Shown piece by piece: positions 1-7,641 of a DNA stretch of 64,000 nucleotides. Below the pieces are notes generated by a model, which was given only the letters and a program-made list of their open reading frames with translations, had not been told where the DNA came from and searched no databases. How positions within the stretch are numbered: position 1 is the stretch's first letter; every line of letters begins with the position of its first letter. The translations under genes and the position numbers were made by a program. The stretch comes from CBDCYS01 sp965224215. Lineage in GTDB: Bacteria > Acidobacteriota > Terriglobia > Bryobacterales > UBA6623. Location: assembly GCA_965224215.1 (NCBI GenBank), contig CBDCYS010000005.1, positions 1-64,000 on the forward strand, read 5' to 3'.

Positions 1-279
1 GGCTCTGGTCTTTTGGGTGGTGACCCACCACATCGCACGAAACCACAACGGCAAAGGGCTGCGCGTGTCCTGAAAGATGGTCCCGGCGGTCACCGAGGTT
101 TGGCGCCCACACGCAGCGCACTGCAGCAGCACTTTTCGCAAAGGCCACGACTTTCCACAACCGCAACCCGGACAGCGGAAACCGTCCGGCCAGCGCAGCC
201 GGAACAGATACTCCCGGCAGGCCTCCTCACTGCTAAAACGGGCCTCGAACTCTGGCAGGTTCTGAGGGTAATCTTCCAT
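1..279 (-). CDS. IS1595 (ISXO2-like) transposase, N-terminal part
   Basis: The visible part is the N-terminal region of the same transposase as at 4784-5746. It begins MEDYPQNLPEFEARFSSEE and carries the Zn-ribbon cysteines (CPGC and CAAC). The ISXO2-like DDE catalytic domain is outside the window. A few substitutions separate it from the complete copy, so it is a second copy and not the same locus. Confidence 0.8.
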   Translation of the reverse strand, partial: MEDYPQNLPEFEARFSSEEACREYLFRLRWPDGFRCPGCGCGKSWPLRKVLLQCAACGRQTSVTAGTIFQDTRSPLPLWFRAMWWVTTQKTRA

Positions 280-329
280 CTGCCGGCATACTACATCTTG
301 GGGCTACCTGAGTCAACCGGATACCCATC
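1..329 (-). mobile_element. IS1595-family element, partial (cut by window edge)
   Basis: This stretch is nearly identical to 5468-5796, the end of the complete IS1595 element that lies further right. It carries the promoter-proximal end and the first ~93 codons of the transposase (minus strand, start codon at 277-279). It finishes in the same terminal inverted repeat, CAACCGGATACCCATC, at 329. The rest of the element lies outside the window. The flank after the end is AAAGAGAA; whether it is a target duplication cannot be tested here. Confidence 0.85.
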
Positions 330-474
330 AAAGAGAAATCCGCCGTGGATGACCACGAATCGCGGAACCCGTTTGACACTAGACACGTACGACGACGGAA
401 TGTACAGGAAGCTCTGACATCTAAACATTCTCCGAGGCTTTGCCAAGTAAACAGCGGTCGGCGACAATCGGCTC

Positions 475-694
475 ATGGAATCGCTGTATCGACGCCACCG
501 CTTTCCACCAGAAATCATCAGCCATGCCGTTTGGCTGTACGATCGGTTCACTCTGAGCTTCGTGATGTCGAGGATCTTCTCGCGGAGCCCGGCTTCACGG
601 TATCCTACGAAGCGATTCGATCCTGGTGCCGGAAGTTTGGGCCAGCGTATGCCCGCCGTCTATCGACGAGGCGTTTGAAAAGCTCTGCATACTG
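475..694 (+). pseudogene. IS6-family transposase N-terminal fragment, frameshifted
   Basis: The first frame reads MESLYRRHRFPPEIISHAVW and continues to LSF. The next frame then reads RDVEDLLAEPGFTVSYEAIR and SWCRKFGPAYARRL. Together they match the N-terminal helical region of IS6-family transposases. One C appears to be missing near 562 (agcttcgtgatg), which breaks the frame. The DDE domain is absent: after about residue 65 the sequence degenerates and stops. This is a dead relic with no terminal repeats found. Confidence 0.7.
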
Positions 695-773
695 ACGGCT
701 GCAGCTAGACGCATTCGGGAACGACTCGGTCCCCTAGCTGATTCCCAAGGAGCGGAGCGGTTGGGTAAACACT

Positions 774-850
774 AGCCGACAAGGGCGGACTTAGCCCAGC
801 GTGAATCGTGTCAGCGACCGTGACTTCCGCGATCCGGACTTATCGGAAGT
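774..850. repeat. Dispersed repeat, copy 1 (second copy near 4188-4263)
   Basis: The stretch from GCCGACAAGG through GGACTTATCGGAAGT resembles 4188-4263 in the same orientation, with the landmarks TTAGCCCAGC, GTGACTTCCG and CGGAAGT shared in order. A related motif (GGTTGATCCAGCGC next to CTTGTCGGCA) appears inverted at 18385-18415. No coding potential was recognised. It may be the end of a decayed insertion sequence. Confidence 0.5.
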
Positions 851-916
851 AGCGCGGAGTCGGCGCGGCCTCGTCGATCTGAGGGGTCGCACTGTCGGAC
901 GGTGGTGCAACCCCGT

Positions 917-2305
917 CTACTGTAGGGCTCCAAAGCTGTACAGAGCCGCCTCAGTGCGTACGTAGATACGCCCCTGCGAAAGCGCCGGCGTCGCGTATAT
1001 CGGCTCGCCTAGCGAGTTGACCGCCTCAACCGACCAGTCCCTGCCCGCTTCGACTACGGCTACGTTGCCCGCCTCGGTGGCGAAATAGATGCGGCCCTCG
1101 GCCGACACGGGAGAAGCCGAATAGGGATCTATGGCCCCATTCACACGACCCGCCTTGATCACCTCGCCGGTCTCAGCATCGAAGGCGGTGAGAATGCCGC
1201 CGTTCTTAACGAGGTACAGAATGCCATCCACCAGAATCGGCGAAGGCACCACGCCCACGAAGTTCCTCTCGTAGCGCCATAGCTCGCGAGGCTCCATGGT
1301 CTCTGGGTTCAGCCGCACCGCAACGAGAGCTGACGGCTTGTCGGCAAAGCGAAAGTATTTGTCCCAGGCCTCCTGGGTGACGTATTCGTTCGCTTCCCCG
1401 TAGTGCTTGCCTACCATGGCCAGGATTGCGTCGTCTCCGTACTCCTCGGGCGATATTTGGCCGTCCTCGTCTTTGTCGAACTTCGACAGCCGAGGCGCAA
1501 GAGGCAGGGCCACCGGGACGCCATAGCCGAGGCTGTATACCGTGTCGCCGGCCACCAAGGGACTGGGGGCCACCGCCGGACTCGTGCCGGCGAACACCCA
1601 CAGGGAGCCGCCCGTAGCGGCCGAATGCGCGTTTACCTGCAACGACGTGGCCGTAACGATCTGCAACTCCCTGCCTTGAGGCTGGTACAAGACCGGCGTG
1701 GACCAGCCTTTCAGCGCGCCACGGCTCTGCTTCCAATTCAGCTCGCCGCTGCTGCTTCGATACGAGGCGATGTGGGCATCCTCCTCCTGATCGGCGAGCA
1801 GAATGACCGATTCGCCAGAGAGGATCAGAGAAGCAGCGTTGCCCATGGAGTTCGTAAAAGGACCGAGCGGCACGCGCCATCGAACCCCTCCCTCTGCGTC
1901 GTAAGCAACCAGGCCGAAATCGCGGAAAAAGACATAGACATTCTCTCCGTCGGTAACGGGCGAGTTCGCGGCCGGATCGTTGAGTCCGTGCGCAATCTCG
2001 CTGCGCGTCCGCGGCTCAAAGCGCTCCCATAACAACTCGCCCGTCGAGCGGTCGAAGCACTGCGTATAGAGCTTGCCTTCCTCGTATGCGGTGAGAAAGA
2101 CGTGCCGCTCGCTCAGGACCGGCGAGGACTTGCCCTTGCGTACGGGAGTCCGCCAAACGAGGTTCTTCGTCTTGTCGAACTCTATCGGGTACCCTGAGTC
2201 ACTGGCGAGACCGGAGCCGTTGGGTCCGCGAAACCGTGACCACTCTTCAGCGTGACACGGCACGCTGGCTAAAACGGCCAGAGCCCATAGCGCTACACGC
2301 AGCAT
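917..2305 (-). CDS. Secreted PQQ-binding-like beta-propeller protein with EF-hand
   Basis: The protein is about 462 aa when started at the internal ATG. That start is preceded by GGAGG at good spacing and opens a clear signal peptide (LRVALWALAVLASVPCHA); the longer start at 2377 would bury it. After the signal it begins EWSRFRGPNGSG, the usual opening of PQQ-like (BamB-type) WD40-like propellers in Acidobacteriota and Planctomycetota, followed by repeated blades of the GxLLW / GxVY type. Near residue 270 there is a canonical EF-hand loop, DKDEDGQISPEE, suggesting calcium binding. It is predicted periplasmic. The substrate is unknown and a true PQQ enzyme activity is not implied. It stands alone between IS debris and an esterase on the opposite strand. 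Confidence 0.85.
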   Translation of the reverse strand: MLRVALWALAVLASVPCHAEEWSRFRGPNGSGLASDSGYPIEFDKTKNLVWRTPVRKGKSSPVLSERHVFLTAYEEGKLYTQCFDRSTGELLWERFEPRTRSEIAHGLNDPAANSPVTDGENVYVFFRDFGLVAYDAEGGVRWRVPLGPFTNSMGNAASLILSGESVILLADQEEDAHIASYRSSSGELNWKQSRGALKGWSTPVLYQPQGRELQIVTATSLQVNAHSAATGGSLWVFAGTSPAVAPSPLVAGDTVYSLGYGVPVALPLAPRLSKFDKDEDGQISPEEYGDDAILAMVGKHYGEANEYVTQEAWDKYFRFADKPSALVAVRLNPETMEPRELWRYERNFVGVVPSPILVDGILYLVKNGGILTAFDAETGEVIKAGRVNGAIDPYSASPVSAEGRIYFATEAGNVAVVEAGRDWSVEAVNSLGEPIYATPALSQGRIYVRTEAALYSFGALQ

Positions 2306-2674
2306 CCGAAACCTCCACTCTGCTAACCCTGCACCGACATGATAGGCGTGCCACGGCCCGCCACGCAACGTTTGCATAGGGCGAGGCGTAGAGGCATCTA
2401 CGATCCACTTACTTCCGACAATGGAGATTGTCGGAAGGGAGTCCGCACCCCTGGAGGCGCTAGATCCTCACTGACGGGGAAGTGCTGATCCAGCAGGCAG
2501 AGATGCGGATTCTGCGCTGGATCAACCGATGCCCGCGGAGTTTGAATATACTTGAGCATGAACTCATGAGCAGCAAACCTCGAACGAACCGCAATCGTCA
2601 TGTTTGGCAATGAGCTGCCAAATATTGAGACCTGACCTCTTGTTTCCCTTACTTCGATCACAGAGGATCAACCC
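2306..2674. other. Intergenic region between divergent genes
   Basis: These 370 bp separate the divergent propeller and esterase genes. They contain the small palindrome TTCCGACAATGGAGATTGTCGGAA at 2412-2435 (9-bp arms TTCCGACAA/TTGTCGGAA). They also hold a stretch around 2510-2540 sharing GCTGGATCAAC with 4168-4180, consistent with an IS-end remnant. No convincing gene is seen. Promoters for both flanking genes should lie here but no clear -35/-10 pair was recognised. Confidence 0.4.
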
Positions 2675-3562
2675 ATGAATTTCAGGCCGGTTTCCGCCTT
2701 CGTTCTCCCGTTTCTCTTCTTTAGTAACGGCGCCACCGCCCAGAAGCTGACGTCTGACATTCCTTACGTGGAGAACGGTCACAAACGCCACGTCCTCGAT
2801 ATCTACACGCCGGAAGAACCGGCCGGGAAGAGCTTGCCCGTCATGTTTTGGATCCACGGAGGTGGATGGCAGGCTGGGGACAAGAGCGATGTCGCACTGA
2901 AGCCCAAGGTGCTCACCGAGCGAGGATTTGTCTTTGTCTCGACGAATTATCGACTTCTGCCGGAAGTGGAAATAGACGAGCTGATTGGCGACGTCGCCAG
3001 ATCCCTCGGCTGGGTGCACAGGAACATCGCCAGGTATGGCGGCGATCCCACAAGGATCTTTGCGGGTGGACATTCCGCCGGCGCTCAGTTGGCGGCGTTG
3101 ATCAGCATCGATGATCGTTACCTGAAGAAAGAAGGTGTGTCGTTCGATGTCCTCAAGGGCTGCGTCCCAGTGGACGGCGATACTTACGACATTCCCAAAA
3201 TCATCATGACGGCGGAGCACCGGCAAGCGGTCTACGGTGGCAAGATGTTTACCTTTGGTCATCGCCAGAAATTCGGAAACGACCCGGAGAAGCACGCTGA
3301 TTTTTCGGCCGTGACGCATGTGGCGAAGGACAAAGGAATACCGCCGTTCCTCATCCTGTATTTTGCCGGTAATCCGGACACGCGAGCCCAGGCGGGACGT
3401 CTTGAGAGCGTGCTGAAGGCAGCGGAGATCCCGGCCAGGTCGTATGGCAAGCGTGACAGCAACCACAGCCGCTTGAATAACGACCTCGGCACGCCCGACG
3501 ATCCGGCCACGCAGGAATTCTACAAGTTTCTGGATCCGTTAGTCGGAGGAAGATCGATCTAG
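2675..3562 (+). CDS. Secreted alpha/beta-hydrolase (esterase/lipase, BD-FAE-like)
   Basis: A 295-aa protein with an N-terminal signal peptide (NFRPVSAFVLPFLFFSNGATA) followed by an alpha/beta-hydrolase fold. The oxyanion-hole motif HGGGW lies near residue 61 and the nucleophile elbow is GGHSAGAQ near residue 132. A probable acid (GNPDTRAQ) and histidine (SNHSRLNN) complete the triad. This order is typical of the carboxylesterase / feruloyl-esterase-like group. It probably cleaves ester bonds of extracellular carbohydrate or lipid substrates in the periplasm; the exact substrate cannot be read. It is not in an operon: upstream is a divergent gene and downstream a transposase fragment. Confidence 0.85.
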   Translation: MNFRPVSAFVLPFLFFSNGATAQKLTSDIPYVENGHKRHVLDIYTPEEPAGKSLPVMFWIHGGGWQAGDKSDVALKPKVLTERGFVFVSTNYRLLPEVEIDELIGDVARSLGWVHRNIARYGGDPTRIFAGGHSAGAQLAALISIDDRYLKKEGVSFDVLKGCVPVDGDTYDIPKIIMTAEHRQAVYGGKMFTFGHRQKFGNDPEKHADFSAVTHVAKDKGIPPFLILYFAGNPDTRAQAGRLESVLKAAEIPARSYGKRDSNHSRLNNDLGTPDDPATQEFYKFLDPLVGGRSI

Positions 3563-3570
3563 TAGTGGCG

Positions 3571-3990
3571 CTACGGCGCGAGCAATCCCGGTCGGCCTTT
3601 CCAGCTAGCAATCTTGACTGAAAGATCAAGCCACTTAACGCGGCGAGCATTCCCGTACCGCCTGGCAAGTAGATCGATGACGAAGTAGTGCGCATTCGCC
3701 AGCACCCCGCCGATCTCCTGCGCCTCGCTGAAGTCCGCCAGGGCCTGCCCTGGCGGATGACTCAAAGGCACGAACATCTCCCGCTGCGACATCCTCTTCA
3801 GCCTCACGTAGTCCTTAACGATCGTGTAGCCACCGGAAAAGTCGTGCTCGTCCCGCAGCCGCTCGTAGATCCGCTGGGCCGTATGTCGCTGCTGGTCAGT
3901 CACCGTGCGAAGCTGCTCAAGAATCTGCGGGACTTGCTCTGAGAACCTGTCGTCAACGAGGGTGACGCCCTCACCCGTAACGTAGGCTGC
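3571..3990 (-). pseudogene. IS21-family transposase (IstA) fragment
   Basis: The frame reads QQRHTAQRIYERLRDEHDFS, GGYTIVKDYVR and MFVPLSHPPGQALADFSEA, which is the IstA segment between the HTH region and the start of the integrase core. The ORF is open from about 3990 and stops at 3571 just after the first catalytic region. Most of the DDE core and the istB partner are missing. It is a truncated relic abutting the esterase 3' end. Confidence 0.7.
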
Positions 3991-4187
3991 TACGGTTCAA
4001 ACCCTCGAATAGCGGCGCCCATCGAGTCCGCTAACCGCTGCGGCCTGAGCGCCGATGAACGGAATACGTGTCAAGAACACCGCTCCGCCGCTGTCATGCT
4101 TCACACTGTAGCTGGCTCCGATGGCACCCGAGCTGCCAGATCCTGAGTAACGGCGAAGTCTTGATCCAAGCCGCTGGATCAACACTT

Positions 4188-4263
4188 GCCGACAAGGCAG
4201 GATTTAGCCCAGCTTGAACCCTTCCCGCGACGGTGACTTCCGAGAACCGGACTTGTCGGAAGT
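4188..4263. repeat. Dispersed repeat, copy 2
   Basis: Direct-orientation counterpart of 774-850, sharing the ordered blocks GCCGACAAGG, TTAGCCCAGC, GTGACTTCCG and CGGAAGT with scattered substitutions. It directly precedes the transposase remnant at 4323, so it may be the leader or end of that lost element. Confidence 0.5.
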
Positions 4264-4322
4264 GAGTTGTCGGTGCCGTCGATTGGAATCGCAGCCACCG
4301 AGTCGAACCCGTAGGAGGGGCC

Positions 4323-4556
4323 ATGCGCCCACGGCGCTATGAAAAGCAGAGCAGTGGCAGCCGGGCGGTGGACACCTACGGCGGCAAGGTGCAGCTGCGC
4401 TGGGACGCCGACGCCGCGGTAACCGCCTACGGGCAGATGCCCTACTTCATCGAGTTCCTCAAAACCGCCGGATTGTTCGACGACTGGGTATCCACACGCC
4501 CTCTTCGCCGCGATTCAGCCTGGCAATCGCGGGAAGCGCGGTACCGTTCCCGCACC
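4323..4556 (+). pseudogene. IS1380-like transposase N-terminal fragment
   Basis: The ORF includes GGKVQLRWDADAAVTAYGQM and PYFIEFLKTAGLFDDWV, which resemble the N-terminal region of IS1380-family transposases. It is a different lineage from the 1800-bp IS1380 copies in this window. Sequence similarity to the family ends after about 65 residues, so it is a truncated remnant. A GGAGG lies 8 bp before the ATG. Confidence 0.5.
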
Positions 4557-4565
4557 TGTCCAGCA

Positions 4566-4588
4566 CGGCGGGGAACAATAAGGGTACA
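4566..4588 (+). repeat. 23-bp direct repeat, left copy
   Basis: The 23-bp sequence beginning CGGCGGGGAACAATAAGG and ending GTACA occurs identically at 5834-5856. The two copies flank the tRNA-Phe-like core. The right copy lies 12 bp from the integrase stop codon, so they may be integrase arm-binding sites or element ends. A second short tandem repeat, ATGAGACTAC/ATGAGACTAA, lies at 4611-4630. Confidence 0.6.
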
Positions 4589-4703
4589 TCCAGCAGACGG
4601 CACCAGACCAAATGAGACTACATGAGACTAAAACTCCGGCAGGTTAACTGTTTTGGCGTCAGCAACTTGTACTGAAAACACGAGACTTATCATTGTCGGT
4701 AAG

Positions 4704-4753
4704 CAGCCCTGAAAAGGCTGGCGTCGGCAGTTCGATTCTGTCCCTGGCCACCA
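4704..4753 (+). other. tRNA-Phe(GAA) 3'-half remnant, probable attachment-site core
   Basis: The sequence folds as the 3' part of a tRNA. The anticodon stem is CAGCC/GGCTG at 4704-4708 and 4716-4720, with loop CTGAAAA (anticodon GAA, 4711-4713). The variable loop is GCGTC. The T-arm is GGCAG-TTCGATT-CTGTC, and the acceptor 3' strand CCTGGCC is followed by discriminator A and an encoded CCA (4751-4753). Upstream, only TCGGTAAG resembles a D-loop and the 5' acceptor strand is missing, so this is not a functional tRNA. A tyrosine integrase gene lies about 1.1 kb away, separated by an IS1595 insertion. Integrases commonly use tRNA 3' halves, so this is read as an att core. Confidence 0.6.
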
Positions 4754-4765
4754 CATTTTCAATAA

Positions 4766-5796
4766 GATGGGTATACGGTTGACTCAGGTAGCCCCAATAT
4801 CTTGTGGTTTGGAGATTTTCTTGGGTTCTGTAACCGGGTGAACAATCATCTTGTAAGTCGCGGGATCCACGGCTACCGCCTGCTGGACGAGCCGATAGAA
4901 GAGTTTGCCGCGGCTTTTGGATTTGCGGCGGTTGAAACGGAAGGTGAACTCGTCCAGGTAGTAGTCCAGATGTTTGTGGCTCACGGCGCCCTGATGGGTG
5001 CCCAGCAGCCAGCGCTTGAGCAGTGACATCACGCGGTGGACGCGGGGCATCAATTGCGACGCGGACTGCTCCTGCCTGCTGACAACTGTGACCTGATGGA
5101 CGTAGCCTTCCTTTTTCAACCCGGAGTAACCGGGCCAGCCGTCGGTATGCACCACGCTGCCCGGCTCGATGCACTCCTCCACGAAAGGCAACAGGCTCTC
5201 GCCCGAGGCATCCTCGATTCTCTTCATGCGAATCCGGCCGATACCCCGCCCATCCTCTTGAGCGGCCACTGCGATCAATGCTTTGTTTTTCAGGTTTCGG
5301 CCCCGCAGGCCCTCTTCGAGCCCGCCCCAGTAGCTTTCATCGACTTCCACCGTCCCGGCGAGCAAATCCCGTCCCGGCCGCACCATCGCGCGCCGCATTT
5401 TGTGCAGCCAGGTCCAAGCCGTTTCGTACCTGTTGAGCCCCAACACTCCTTGAAGTCCCAAAGCGCTGGCTCCGGTTTTTTGGGTGGTGACCCACCACAT
5501 CGCACGAAACCACAACGGCAAAGGGCTGCGCGTGTCCTGAAAGATGGTCCCGGCGGTCACCGAGGTTTGGCGCCCACACGCAGCGCACTGCAGCAGCACT
5601 TTTCGCAAAGGCCACGACTTTCCACAACCGCAACCCGGACAGCGGAAACCGTCCGGCCAGCGCAGCCGGAACAGATACTCCCGGCAGGCCTCCTCACTGC
5701 TAAAACGGGCCTCGAACTCTGTCAGGTTCTGAGGGTAATCTTCCATCTGCCGGCATACTACATCTTGGGGCTACCTGAGTCAACCGGATACCCATC
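4766..5796 (-). mobile_element. IS1595-family insertion sequence, complete, 8-bp TSD
   Basis: The 1031-bp element is bounded by inverted repeats that both start GATGGGTAT(A/C)CGGTTGAC and continue to CAGGTAGCCCC. The flanking sequence TTCAATAA is present on both sides (4758-4765 and 5797-5804), a perfect 8-bp target duplication as expected for IS1595. It inserted between the tRNA-Phe-like core and the integrase gene. It carries one intact transposase gene. Confidence 0.92.
4784..5746 (-). CDS. IS1595-family (ISXO2-like DDE) transposase
   Basis: A 320-aa protein with an N-terminal zinc ribbon (CPGC ... CAAC, residues about 37-60) and an ISXO2-like DDE domain. Visible acidic residues are VEVDESYWGG (first D) and VVHTDGWPGY (second D). 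HKHLDYYLDEFTFRFNRRKS forms the C-terminal core typical of the family. The frame is intact and fills the element, so the copy may be active. Confidence 0.9.
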   Translation of the reverse strand: MEDYPQNLTEFEARFSSEEACREYLFRLRWPDGFRCPGCGCGKSWPLRKVLLQCAACGRQTSVTAGTIFQDTRSPLPLWFRAMWWVTTQKTGASALGLQGVLGLNRYETAWTWLHKMRRAMVRPGRDLLAGTVEVDESYWGGLEEGLRGRNLKNKALIAVAAQEDGRGIGRIRMKRIEDASGESLLPFVEECIEPGSVVHTDGWPGYSGLKKEGYVHQVTVVSRQEQSASQLMPRVHRVMSLLKRWLLGTHQGAVSHKHLDYYLDEFTFRFNRRKSKSRGKLFYRLVQQAVAVDPATYKMIVHPVTEPKKISKPQDIGAT

Positions 5797-5833
5797 TTCA
5801 ATAATTTAGCGATCACCAGGAACGTCTTCACTC

Positions 5834-5856
5834 CGGCGGGGAACAATAAGGGTACA
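5834..5856 (+). repeat. 23-bp direct repeat, right copy
   Basis: Identical to 4566-4588. It lies just beyond the IS1595 duplication and 12 bp from the end of the integrase gene, within the presumed attP region. Confidence 0.6.
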
Positions 5857-5867
5857 CTCCAGAAGGC

Positions 5868-6998
5868 TCAGCCCACCCGCTCCGAGCCTTCTCCCTCACG
5901 CTTTTCTATCATGCGCCACATCTCACGGGCCGTGTTGCCGGTCCTGGCGATGTATTGCTTGGCTAGTTTCGCGTACCTCTCGGTCATCTTGATGTTGGCG
6001 TGGCCCAGAATCTTGGCGAGTTCGTACAAGTCCCCACCGTTCATCATGTACCAGGAAGCGAAAGTGTGACGTAGATCGTGGAACCGAAAGTTCTCGATTC
6101 CCGCGACCTTCAAGACACCTCGAAAGCTGCGATCCACTCGCTGACGTCCACTCTTCGCTCCCGGCTTGGGAGGAAAGATCCGCTCTTCCCCAAACACCTG
6201 TGGGAAGCGGCGAAACTCCTCAGCCAACTCCGTAGACATCGGAACATAGCGTGTCTTGCCGTTCTTCAAGCGCAACCGAACGGCGATCAACCCCTGTCCG
6301 TAGTCCAGGTCAGTCCAGCACAGCGCAAAGATCTCAGCCAGCCTCATCCCTGTGGTCAAAGCCACGAGAGCGACTAGCCGCATCCGGTAGTGATCCCAAC
6401 TGATCACCCGCGCGGACGGCAACTCGTCGTCACCGTGTGGCCCGAAAGCTTCCCCGTCCAAAGCCTTCTTCAGACGCGGAAGCTCTTCCGCCAACAGAAA
6501 GCGATCACGCTGATCATCCGGTCGCCGTATTTCGATCTCGTCGGCAGGATTCCGAGTAAGACCGGTGTCTTTGGTCCACACCGTAACGGCTCGCCCCAGC
6601 ATGTGATGCATGACATTGAAGTGGCGAACGGCAGTTCCCGGGCACAGACCTCGCACAGCAGTGAGGTCGTGATACCAGCGTTCTACCGCGGCACCATCGA
6701 CCTCGCGCACAAACCGGCCCCGAAAGACCGAGCGGACCCCTTCCAGAATGCTTCTCTCCCGGCTGTAGGACACCTTCTTCTTGGCATACTGCTGCTCGTA
6801 CCGCTCGATCAGTTCCGACATCCGAAAGTGAACCTCCTTCTTGATGTCGAGGTGGCGGTTCTCGTCACGAGCCGACATCCTTTTCCGCTCGATCTTCTTG
6901 GCCAGCTCGCGCGGCCCGTAGACTGTCAGGCTGCGGTGATGCCCGGCTTCTCTCCAACGTAGTTCCCATTTCTTCTCTCCTAGCTTGTGAATAGACAT
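5868..6998 (-). CDS. Tyrosine recombinase / integrase
   Basis: About 376 aa, started at the ATG reading MSIHKLGEKKW, with GGAG upstream; the TTG-initiated longer form is less likely. An N-terminal arm-binding/SAM-like core-binding region is followed by the catalytic domain with all expected residues: R in TTGMRLAEI, K in LKNGKTRYV, HxxR in HDLRHTFAS, H in LGHANIKM and the nucleophile Y in TERYAKLAK. It would integrate and excise the element, plausibly at the nearby tRNA-Phe-like core. It is translated just after the excisionase-like gene (17-bp gap). Confidence 0.92.
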   Translation of the reverse strand: MSIHKLGEKKWELRWREAGHHRSLTVYGPRELAKKIERKRMSARDENRHLDIKKEVHFRMSELIERYEQQYAKKKVSYSRERSILEGVRSVFRGRFVREVDGAAVERWYHDLTAVRGLCPGTAVRHFNVMHHMLGRAVTVWTKDTGLTRNPADEIEIRRPDDQRDRFLLAEELPRLKKALDGEAFGPHGDDELPSARVISWDHYRMRLVALVALTTGMRLAEIFALCWTDLDYGQGLIAVRLRLKNGKTRYVPMSTELAEEFRRFPQVFGEERIFPPKPGAKSGRQRVDRSFRGVLKVAGIENFRFHDLRHTFASWYMMNGGDLYELAKILGHANIKMTERYAKLAKQYIARTGNTAREMWRMIEKREGEGSERVG

Positions 6999-7015
6999 TT
7001 GTAAACGTGCTCCTT

Positions 7016-7234
7016 TCAATCCAAGGTTTGAATCGTGTGTTGTTCGACATAGCGCTCAAGCGCTTGCACATCGAACCGTAACGATCGACCAACCTTGACG
7101 GAGGGAAGCTCTCGCAGCCGGGATTTTTTATAGACGGTTTCTTCCGCTAGTCCCAGATACTCTGCAGCCTCTCTCGTCGTCAGGAGCCGCTTACCGACGG
7201 CCCTATTAGAACCGATCTGGATCGAGTCTGTCAT
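7016..7234 (-). CDS. Excisionase-family HTH DNA-binding protein
   Basis: A 72-aa MerR/AlpA-like HTH-17 protein: RLLTTREAAEYLGLAEETVY, then a wing ending GRSLRFDVQALERYVEQ. The ATG start (7234) is preceded by GGCAGGAAG. A longer TTG start exists but adds no conserved sequence. It lies directly upstream of the integrase in the same direction, the usual arrangement of recombination directionality factors. Confidence 0.85.
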   Translation of the reverse strand: MTDSIQIGSNRAVGKRLLTTREAAEYLGLAEETVYKKSRLRELPSVKVGRSLRFDVQALERYVEQHTIQTLD

Positions 7235-7296
7235 CTTCCTGCCCTCAGTCCTCCCGGATGTCGATCTCAACTCGCATTCCCATAACGCTCTGTTGA

Positions 7297-7641
7297 TTAG
7301 CCCAGGCCGGTTTGCTTTCGAAGAGCTGCCAGCGACACTCGACGCGCTGTGAGCTGGACCTCATGGCCTAGCAGAAGCACCCTTGTCTTGCGTCCCGGTG
7401 CTCTCTGCACTGCAACGAGCCCGGCGGACTCAAGCTGTTTAAGACCTCGGTAGGCTGCATGGCGGTCAACTCCCATCTCTTTGAGCTGCCCTAACGGGAG
7501 AGTGACTTCCGAATCCCGTTTGATGCCGGCCATGAAAAGCAGTGCCAAACCGGTATGAAGCGCACGACCTTTCAATGCTACGGCTCGGACGAGCCAGTTC
7601 CAGGAAATCGGTCCCTTGAGATATCGCTGGGTTTGTTGGTC
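7297..7641 (-). pseudogene. Winged-helix protein, split at codon 2 by IS1380
   Basis: The 3' part encodes YLKGPISWNWLVRA, GRALHTGLALLFMAG and a winged-helix region containing MGVDRHAAYRGLKQLESAGL. The start codon lies on the far side of the IS1380 copy (ATG at 9447-9449, minus strand, reading ATGGACCA). Removing the IS and one 5-bp duplication restores an uninterrupted ~115-aa ORF starting MDQQTQRYLKGPISWNW. It is probably a small DNA-binding regulator or replication-associated protein of the integrative element. Internal TTG starts could still give a shortened product. Confidence 0.8.

Noticed and set aside
4678..4753. Functional tRNA-Phe gene
   Set aside because: Anticodon arm, T-arm and CCA are present, but the D-arm is incomplete and the 5' acceptor strand that should pair with CCTGGCC is absent.
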